DNA of 9,646 nucleotides from a bacterium (GTDB lineage Archaea; Thermoproteota; Nitrososphaeria; Nitrososphaerales; Nitrososphaeraceae). Shown piece after piece: positions 5,490 to 9,646 of this stretch. Below the pieces are notes generated by a model. That model ran no database searches, was not told the origin of the DNA, and saw nothing but the letters and a program-made list of their open reading frames with translations. Numbering within the stretch: the first letter of the stretch is position 1; each line of letters starts with the position of its first letter. The stretch covers positions 1 through 9,646 of the forward strand of contig JACMIO010000085.1 of NCBI GenBank assembly GCA_014381105.1, read 5' to 3'. The position numbers and the translations under genes were made by a program.

Positions 5490-6503
5490 CTATATCAGAA
5501 CTTTAGGATTTAACTCGTAAGTTTTTTGTCTGGCATCACGCAAAGATGTCTTTTTCCTGACATATCCACGTTGTATAAGGTGACTCAAGGACAATCTTAT
5601 AGTCCTCTCTGGTAGCATCGTTCTCTTGCTCAGATCTTTTTGACTCAACTCGCCTTCATATTCAAGTGTCTTTAATATCAACTTGGCACTTGGAGGCATA
5701 TCAAGTAACTCTTCTGCTAATTTTACCTTTTTAGCGATAATGTCCATAGGAGAATCCTTGATTAGTCTCACAAATTTTGCAGGAAATTCGTGTTTTTCAC
5801 ACACGATATTTTTCCTAACAGCTACCCTTTTTCCTCCATCTAGTACTACTTCACAGAGATATCTACAGAGTATATCTTCAATTTCTAATCTATCTGTATT
5901 GGGGACTATAAGAGGCCTACGAGTATTGTCCATAGAATTTACAGGGACTATGACAAAGACCTGAGATTTTTGTAAAACCATTGGTCCTCCTGCAGACATA
6001 CAATATGCTGTAGATCCAATTGGCGTGGAAATGATAACTCCATCACTGTTATCATGCCAGAGATCATTCCCATTAATCTTTAAAATATATTCCATAAGAG
6101 TAGCACTTTTTCTAGGAAAAAGCGAAATATCATTTAATACAGGTTCAACCTCTTTACCATCGACATTAACAGAAAGTCGGCATACATTGTCAATTTCGTA
6201 GTCGCCTCTTTTTATTCTGCCTATAGATTTTCTTAAATCACTTACATCTATCTGCCCCAAAAATCCTGTTGAATCAGATTCATATACCCCCAAGACTGGT
6301 ACAGAAAATTCCTTCGCATAATGCGAATAATCAAGTATCGCTCGATCTCCACCTGCAGTAATCACCATGTCCACATTTGAAGTCGTCATTTTGTCAGATC
6401 GTTTTATTATCTCTGAATCAATATTTTCATCGTCTAAAATTTTCTTGATTTTTCCTATAAGACTATCGTCTCTGGAGATTAAACTTGAGATAGCCACTTT
6501 CAT
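5490..6503 (-). CDS. NAD kinase with fused C-terminal winged-helix domain
   Basis: NAD kinase phosphorylates NAD+ to NADP+. Residues 1 to about 260 have the family fold. AGGDRAIL (50-57) stands at the GGDG site, LGVYESDSTGFLGQID (71-86) at the G-N-x-G-x-x-GFL site, ND (124-125) at the NE/D motif, DGVIISTPIGSTAY (154-167) is the strongest signature, and LDGG lies at 221-224. The catalytic Asp (D53) is kept, but the following Gly is Arg (R54), and the N of the GVN loop is Tyr with a small insertion. Residues of about 268-337 form a winged helix: PPSAKLILKTLEYEG, LSQKDLSKRTMLPERTIRLSL (recognition region) and a wing ending in KTYELNP. This suggests a DNA-binding or autoregulatory enzyme, which is inference. 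Typical archaeal NAD kinases are about 250-280 residues and lack this tail. The ATG at 6503 fits the promoter at 6532-6540. Confidence 0.87.
   Translation of the reverse strand: MKVAISSLISRDDSLIGKIKKILDDENIDSEIIKRSDKMTTSNVDMVITAGGDRAILDYSHYAKEFSVPVLGVYESDSTGFLGQIDVSDLRKSIGRIKRGDYEIDNVCRLSVNVDGKEVEPVLNDISLFPRKSATLMEYILKINGNDLWHDNSDGVIISTPIGSTAYCMSAGGPMVLQKSQVFVIVPVNSMDNTRRPLIVPNTDRLEIEDILCRYLCEVVLDGGKRVAVRKNIVCEKHEFPAKFVRLIKDSPMDIIAKKVKLAEELLDMPPSAKLILKTLEYEGELSQKDLSKRTMLPERTIRLSLSHLIQRGYVRKKTSLRDARQKTYELNPKVLI
5521..5526 (+). terminator. T6 run, possible terminator for pyrG
   Basis: TTTTTT lies 39 bases after the pyrG stop codon, inside the 3' end of the convergent NAD kinase gene. Archaeal RNA polymerase often terminates at such U-runs without a hairpin. 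Position is the only evidence. Confidence 0.3.
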
Positions 6504-6531
6504 TGTAGTTATTAAAAGTCAACAGGTACTC

Positions 6532-6540
6532 AAATTTAAA
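6532..6540 (-). promoter_or_regulatory. TATA box for NAD kinase gene
   Basis: Minus-strand TTTAAATTT is centred about 33 bases before the ATG at 6503, giving a leader of about seven bases. It sits in the 43-base gap after the PfkB gene, so the NAD kinase can be transcribed separately. Confidence 0.5.
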
Positions 6541-6546
6541 CCTGAT

Positions 6547-7464
6547 TTATGATTCAATTATTTCAAAATTCATTGTATTGTAATAGTATGAAGCGTTCTG
6601 TTCAATAGCCGATTTTGAAGGTATCTTTCTTATCCCAATCTCTCTTGTCTGTAGTGCCGCAGCTAATGCCCCTGCAGCAAAGCAAAATGCCCAAACAGAA
6701 TCTTTCTCTTTTACTATGGTGCACGCAAAAGAGGATGCGATGATATCGCCTAATCCTGTTGAATCAGGAGATTCATGTTTGGATATGTTTATCCAGTAAT
6801 GTTTTCCTTCCTCAAGAAGATGAATAACCTGATCTTGTGTATACAATACATAATCGATTTCATAAAAGGAGCGAATTTTTTTCATGCCTTCCATTCCTTG
6901 GAGGCCATTTGTAAAGCAGGAAATTTCCTGGCTATCTAGCTTTATCCCATTTACTTTATGGATTGGTATACCCATTTGTTTTCTCATAGACACTCTTCCT
7001 ACAGAATCAACAGTTCTTGTGTAACCCTGAGGGTCCAACATAACAAATTGCTTTTCCTGGCGGGAGGAAACCAAATATTGTAGGATATCAAGAGGTACTT
7101 CATCAAAAACAGGACTGATTATCCAGCAATTTGCCTTTACATTTTTTATTTCTTCAATGTCTATTGGATTACACTTTGATTGCAGAGTCAGTTCACGATC
7201 AGTTTCAAAGTTTTTCAAGACAAACCGAGTTGTTGGAAGATTCGAAGGTTGAAGATGATTAAATGAAATTCCCTGGTTTTTCAAATATTCTAGATATTCA
7301 TGATCAAGATCATTTCCAAAATGAGTAAAGAGTGTTGTATCAAATCCAAATTTTCTTGCAGTTATACCACAATAAGCAGCAGGTCCACCTAAACTCTGAC
7401 TTGACTTTAGATCTCGTGACACAATATCATCTACGACAATGTTTGAGAGTATAGCAGCCTTCAT
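6547..7464 (-). CDS. PfkB (ribokinase) family carbohydrate or nucleoside kinase
   Basis: PfkB kinases transfer phosphate from ATP to a hydroxymethyl group of sugars, nucleosides or cyclitols. The 305-residue length is normal. The N-terminal strand SNIVVDDIV carries the substrate-binding Asp (D12 or D13). LGGPAAYCGITARKFG (25-40) is the GG-x-x-x-N-type substrate loop, and DSTGLGDIIASSF (from 234) is the C-terminal signature with catalytic D240 and the GLGD anion hole. The first signature has Tyr-Cys where many members have Asn-x-A. The substrate cannot be read from the sequence. Possibilities include a nucleoside (inosine, guanosine), an amino sugar, or myo-inositol, for which a PfkB kinase is known in Thermococcus. 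It lies upstream of the NAD kinase on the same strand with a 43-base gap, and is divergent from eS26. Confidence 0.85.
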   Translation of the reverse strand: MKAAILSNIVVDDIVSRDLKSSQSLGGPAAYCGITARKFGFDTTLFTHFGNDLDHEYLEYLKNQGISFNHLQPSNLPTTRFVLKNFETDRELTLQSKCNPIDIEEIKNVKANCWIISPVFDEVPLDILQYLVSSRQEKQFVMLDPQGYTRTVDSVGRVSMRKQMGIPIHKVNGIKLDSQEISCFTNGLQGMEGMKKIRSFYEIDYVLYTQDQVIHLLEEGKHYWINISKHESPDSTGLGDIIASSFACTIVKEKDSVWAFCFAAGALAAALQTREIGIRKIPSKSAIEQNASYYYNTMNFEIIES

Positions 7465-7494
7465 CCCTGAATATCATCATTAATTCCATTGCTT

Positions 7495-7502
7495 TGATAA
7501 AT
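7495..7502 (-). promoter_or_regulatory. TATA-like box for PfkB gene
   Basis: Minus-strand ATTTATCA is centred about 34 bases before the ATG at 7464, inside the 100-base divergent region shared with eS26. Confidence 0.4.
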
Positions 7503-7514
7503 GTTGACATGAAG

Positions 7515-7532
7515 GCATCAGGAGCATCAGAA
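7515..7532. repeat. Tandem 9-base repeat upstream of eS26 TATA box
   Basis: GCATCAGGA is followed directly by GCATCAGAA (8 of 9 identical). The pair ends two bases before the eS26 TATA box and overlaps the position of the TFB recognition element. It may be a binding site or chance. Confidence 0.3.
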
Positions 7533-7534
7533 GA

Positions 7535-7542
7535 TTTAAAAG
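7535..7542 (+). promoter_or_regulatory. TATA box for eS26
   Basis: TTTAAAAG is centred 26-27 bases before the GTG at 7565, an excellent fit to a leaderless message, and supports this GTG as the start. Confidence 0.6.
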
Positions 7543-7564
7543 AAGAATAGATAGTAATTGAGTA

Positions 7565-7852
7565 GTGCCAAAGAAGAGGACAAGCAGAGGACGAACGAAG
7601 GGTGGGAAAGGAAGTTCTGGAACAGTACATTGTAGCCAGTGCGGAGCCATGGTACCCAGAGATAAGGCAAAAAAAGTTACCGGTAGAATAACGTTGGTAG
7701 AACCCACTTTGGCAAAAGAATTGAGAGCACAGGGAGCATATATCGCACCGGTTACGGATGTCAAATTTTATTGCGTTTCATGTGCTGTGCATAGAGGAAT
7801 AGTAAAAGTAAGATCAGAAAGTGAACGTAGAAAGACAGGAAGACTCGGATAA
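7565..7852 (+). CDS. rps26e: Small-subunit ribosomal protein eS26
   Basis: eS26 is a zinc-binding protein of the small ribosomal subunit, located near the mRNA exit and the 16S rRNA 3' end. The 95-residue product starts with a basic tail (MPKKRTSRGRTKGGKG) followed by HCSQCGAMVPRDKAKK, which carries the first cysteine pair (C23, C26) and the family's VP-x-DKA motif. The second pair is YCVSCAVHRGIVKVRS (C70, C73), also diagnostic. The tail is basic. The start is GTG at 7565, immediately downstream of a well-spaced TATA box, so the message is likely leaderless. Its 3' end is only 15 bases from the convergent phosphatidyltransferase gene. The protein is present in Thaumarchaeota and related lineages but not in Euryarchaeota. 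Confidence 0.95.
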   Translation: MPKKRTSRGRTKGGKGSSGTVHCSQCGAMVPRDKAKKVTGRITLVEPTLAKELRAQGAYIAPVTDVKFYCVSCAVHRGIVKVRSESERRKTGRLG

Positions 7853-7867
7853 GGTTATTCTATTCTG

Positions 7868-8467
7868 TCATATTCTTTTTAGAACATACATAAATCTCTG
7901 GATAAAAGAGAAGGCAGAGATCAAGATAATAATTATAACTCCCCACTGAATCGATCCAGAAATTGGAATTAATCCGCAAATTGCCAAGATTAGTAATCTT
8001 TCGGCTCTTTCCCCGACTCCTATGCCTTTCAACTCTATGCCAAGGGATTCTGCCCTGGCCCTGAGATAGCTCACCAAGATAGAGGTTGATAAAGCAATCA
8101 TTGCTAGAATAGGATTTGATAATCCACCTATTGCTATTGCTATGAAAATTAGAGCCTCCGAGACTTTGTCAAAATTAGAATCTAGAAATGCGCCTCTGGT
8201 TGTAGTTTTCTTCATTACGCGAGCCACGCTTCCATCCACAATATCAAAAAAGCCTGAAATCAGCAGCATAATACTTGCAATTACTTGCCAGGGAAACTCC
8301 AAGCCTTGTTGGTTCAAGAAATTCGTAAGACCAAAGAATATGCTTGATAGAATAGCAAATGCAAATCCAATCATACTCCAAAAGGTTGGAGATAGACCAA
8401 GTGAACCGAAATTATTTCCTATTCGAGTTGTAATAGGAGTTATTTTTTCCCTAAACCTATTAAGCAA
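7868..8467 (-). CDS. CDP-alcohol phosphatidyltransferase, probably archaetidylinositol phosphate synthase
   Basis: This integral membrane enzyme probably joins CDP-archaeol and inositol 1-phosphate to make archaetidylinositol phosphate, a precursor of inositol ether lipids. The 199-residue length is normal for the group. The full family motif is present: D75-x2-D78-G-x2-A-R-x8-G-x3-D96-x3-D100, where the four Asp bind divalent metal. About six hydrophobic segments are visible. The segment after the motif, RARAESLGIELKGIGVGERA, is typical of inositol-phosphate-using members (AIPS and bacterial PIP synthases) rather than the phosphatidylglycerophosphate or serine enzymes. The start is TTG at 8467, since an in-frame TGA lies six bases upstream and MLNRF fits the family's N-terminus. 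A glycerol- or serine-type substrate is less likely. Two palindromes lie upstream and may regulate it. Confidence 0.88.
   Translation of the reverse strand: MLNRFREKITPITTRIGNNFGSLGLSPTFWSMIGFAFAILSSIFFGLTNFLNQQGLEFPWQVIASIMLLISGFFDIVDGSVARVMKKTTTRGAFLDSNFDKVSEALIFIAIAIGGLSNPILAMIALSTSILVSYLRARAESLGIELKGIGVGERAERLLILAICGLIPISGSIQWGVIIIILISAFSFIQRFMYVLKRI
7876..7880 (+). terminator. T5 run, possible terminator for eS26
   Basis: TTTTT lies 24 bases after the eS26 stop, inside the 3' end of the convergent gene. Position is the only evidence. Confidence 0.2.
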
Positions 8468-8495
8468 ATATCAGGCTATTATCCATGAACCTAAC

Positions 8496-8502
8496 AAATA
8501 TT
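8496..8502 (-). promoter_or_regulatory. TATA-like box for phosphatidyltransferase gene
   Basis: Minus-strand AATATTT is centred about 32 bases before the TTG at 8467, predicting a leader of about five bases. Confidence 0.4.
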
Positions 8503-8513
8503 CTTTGTTATCC

Positions 8514-8529
8514 TAATTGTATACAATTA
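8514..8529. promoter_or_regulatory. Perfect 16-bp palindrome upstream of phosphatidyltransferase promoter
   Basis: TAATTGTATACAATTA is identical to its reverse complement over all 16 bases. It begins 12 bases upstream of the predicted TATA box, where archaeal repressors or activators bind. A further half site, TATACAA, follows at about 8537-8543. It is likely an operator for a dimeric winged-helix regulator; the regulator is unknown. Confidence 0.45.
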
Positions 8530-8554
8530 TTCAAATTATACAATGCGGTCATGC

Positions 8555-8566
8555 TGATGCGCATCA
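8555..8566. promoter_or_regulatory. Perfect 12-bp palindrome in the same intergenic region
   Basis: TGATGCGCATCA is fully self-complementary and unusually GC-rich for this intergenic DNA. Its centre is 39 bases from that of the 16-bp palindrome. It could be a second binding site, or the core of a structure at the 3' end of the metalloprotease transcript, about 50 bases after that gene's stop. Confidence 0.35.
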
Positions 8567-8614
8567 AAATTATTCATGGAATAATACCAGATTGTTGGCT
8601 CAAAGATTTGATTT

Positions 8615-9274
8615 TTACTTTTGGTCCGTACCACAATCGACAGTTTTTTCTATTGGTAATTCTGGTTTTTTTGGCTCTTGTAGATTTTCTACTAATTTCC
8701 AATTGTTGGCAAGTAGTACCGCATCAATCTCACAATTGGTAATGACAGTATTTTGATAATTGACTATGGGGTTCATTAGATCATGAAAGTTTGAATGTCC
8801 TAGTCCAAGAGCATGTCCTATCTCGTGTGTTAACACAAGATTTAGGGTATCTTCCCCAATCCTCACCTCATTAAAATTTACAGAAATTCTTATGTTTACC
8901 CTTTTTATGAAACCTTTGTCATTCAGGACGTTTGTAGTTTGACCAACAGTTTTTTCACCCTTATCTTCTAATGAGATCAAAACATCCGCACTGGATGCAT
9001 TTTGAACCTCCAAAAATTTCACTTTTCCTAATTTCGAGCTCCATTGGTCAAATGAGTTCTTTACTACACTATCCGTCGCGAAGTGATCACTGTTGTTGGT
9101 ATGAAATGTTAACACACCATCATCAAGGCCATTACCCCAAGTACAACATACCTGCAAAATATTCTGATTTTCTGACGTCAGGTCCTTGAATACAGAAAAG
9201 GATTCCGGATAAGACAGTATTACTACAACCATTATTACGTTTAGAGAAAAAACAAGGTTGTTTGCACTTTTCAA
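8615..9274 (-). CDS. Secreted matrixin-type (metzincin) zinc metalloprotease
   Basis: The 219-residue protein has an N-terminal hydrophobic segment (about 7-22), a signal peptide or anchor, so it acts outside the membrane. The catalytic domain shows VLTFHTN, the first strand of matrixins, a helix ending in FDQWSSKL, ADVLISLE (edge strand), and the zinc site THEIGHALGLGH with H150, E151, H154 and H160. Seven residues later comes the Met-turn DLMNP (M167). The motif HExxHxxGxxH plus Met-turn identifies a metzincin. A vicinal cysteine pair (C43, C44) precedes the domain, and further cysteines near residues 181 and 214 could form disulfides. No haemopexin or cell-wall domain follows; the Pro/Lys/Glu-rich C-terminus may be flexible. 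The start is TTG at 9274, directly after an in-frame TAA. The substrate is unknown. Confidence 0.88.
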   Translation of the reverse strand: MKSANNLVFSLNVIMVVVILSYPESFSVFKDLTSENQNILQVCCTWGNGLDDGVLTFHTNNSDHFATDSVVKNSFDQWSSKLGKVKFLEVQNASSADVLISLEDKGEKTVGQTTNVLNDKGFIKRVNIRISVNFNEVRIGEDTLNLVLTHEIGHALGLGHSNFHDLMNPIVNYQNTVITNCEIDAVLLANNWKLVENLQEPKKPELPIEKTVDCGTDQK

Positions 9275-9304
9275 TTATATCAAGCGATATTTTTTGCAAT
9301 CAAT

Positions 9305-9312
9305 CTATTATA
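9305..9312 (-). promoter_or_regulatory. TATA box for metalloprotease gene
   Basis: Minus-strand TATAATAG is centred about 34 bases before the TTG at 9274, predicting a leader of about eight bases. It lies between the aIF2-beta stop and the protease, so the two genes need not share a transcript. Confidence 0.45.
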
Positions 9313-9340
9313 GCGGTTGTATTACTGATTGAAAATGAGC

Positions 9341-9646
9341 CTAGGCGTAGTTACCCTTGATAGATGACCTTGCACCGCATGCCTCACATACCAGGAACCC
9401 TAGTTTTTTTGCTTTTTCTGTCCTTGTATCTGGACTTTGACATACAGGACAAATGACATAATCTTTCACGTACCTTTCTATAAGAGCTCCAAAAGATGAA
9501 GGTTCCTTTCGACCTAGAAAAAAAACTCTTTCTCCGGCAATGTATCCTGCGGATGCAAGCTCCTTGTTCAAATAAAGTAACAGCTTTTCAGGCTCTCTCC
9601 TTAATGCCTTGGGAAATTCCATAAAATTTCTAAAAATTGTTCGCTG
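9341..9646 (-). CDS. Translation initiation factor aIF2 subunit beta, 5' end beyond right edge
   Basis: aIF2-beta is part of the trimeric factor that delivers initiator Met-tRNA to the small ribosomal subunit. The visible 101 residues contain the alpha-beta core (ALRREPEKLLLYLNKELASA, then GERVFFLGR, then FGALIERYVKDYVICPVC) and the C-terminal zinc ribbon, with CPVC and CEAC separated by 17 residues. An ATG at 9622 looks like a start, but the frame stays open through 9646. The eight extra codons, QRTIFRNF, match the conserved NRT-I-x-NF segment that precedes this point in aIF2-beta. The ATG is therefore internal and the gene starts outside the window, with about 35 residues missing compared with the usual 135-140. 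Confidence 0.94.
   Translation of the reverse strand, partial: QRTIFRNFMEFPKALRREPEKLLLYLNKELASAGYIAGERVFFLGRKEPSSFGALIERYVKDYVICPVCQSPDTRTEKAKKLGFLVCEACGARSSIKGNYA

Noticed and set aside
6965..6973. Third copy of GGTATACCC
   Set aside because: It lies within the PfkB coding sequence, where it encodes ordinary residues, far from any promoter; probably chance.
7427..7764. Minus-strand ORFs opposite eS26 (67 and 94 codons)
   Set aside because: They are antisense shadows of the well-supported eS26 gene and its promoter region, with no recognisable domain.
8142..8756. Plus-strand ORFs of 79-124 codons opposite the phosphatidyltransferase, the intergenic region and the metalloprotease
   Set aside because: They overlap two genes with full catalytic motifs on the other strand, and their translations show no family pattern.
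1..9646. Mobile element, CRISPR array or defence island
   Set aside because: No transposase, integrase, terminal inverted repeats, spaced direct repeats or defence-type domains are seen; the two zinc proteins and exported proteins do not match a known defence module.

Overview
The window looks like a piece of a low-GC thaumarchaeal (Nitrososphaeria, ammonia-oxidising archaeon) chromosome. The evidence is an Orc1/Cdc6 ATPase, archaeal initiation factor aIF2-beta, ribosomal protein eS26 (known from eukaryotes, Thaumarchaeota and Crenarchaeota-like lineages, absent from Euryarchaeota), an archaetidylinositol-phosphate-synthase-like enzyme, and TATA-box promoters about 26 bases upstream of start codons, giving leaderless or nearly leaderless messages. 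The base composition and secreted proteins would suit a Nitrososphaerales genome such as Nitrosocosmicus, but that is a guess. No transposase, integrase, CRISPR array, rRNA or tRNA is visible.

Left part (1-2135) is accessory in character. The 5' end of trpC (indole-3-glycerol-phosphate synthase) runs off the left edge on the minus strand. It is followed by two short exported hypothetical proteins on the plus strand (545-910 and 1725-2135), alternating with two minus-strand zinc-ribbon proteins (935-1063, only 42 residues, and 1231-1533). The intergenic spaces hold well-placed TATA boxes, a repeated palindrome (GGTATACC) and one hairpin.

Middle part (2294-5482, plus strand) carries a divergent Orc1/Cdc6 replication-initiator-type ATPase. 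Its stop codon overlaps the start of a 96-residue winged-helix protein. Complete CTP synthase pyrG follows with its own promoter and a Shine-Dalgarno-like sequence.

Right part (5490-9646) is mostly minus strand. It holds an NAD kinase fused to a C-terminal winged helix, a PfkB-family kinase, eS26 (plus strand, divergent from pfkB), a CDP-alcohol phosphatidyltransferase, a secreted matrixin-type zinc metalloprotease, and the C-terminal three quarters of aIF2-beta. The aIF2-beta frame continues through the right edge, so the ATG at 9622 is internal.

Functionally the window combines housekeeping (CTP, NADP+, tryptophan, ether lipid, translation, replication) with small exported or zinc-binding proteins of unknown role. 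The most unusual items are the NAD kinase-winged helix fusion with an altered GGDG motif, the Orc1/Cdc6-winged helix pair, the glycosylation-site-rich exported repeat protein, the 42-residue zinc protein, and two palindromes upstream of the lipid-synthase gene.
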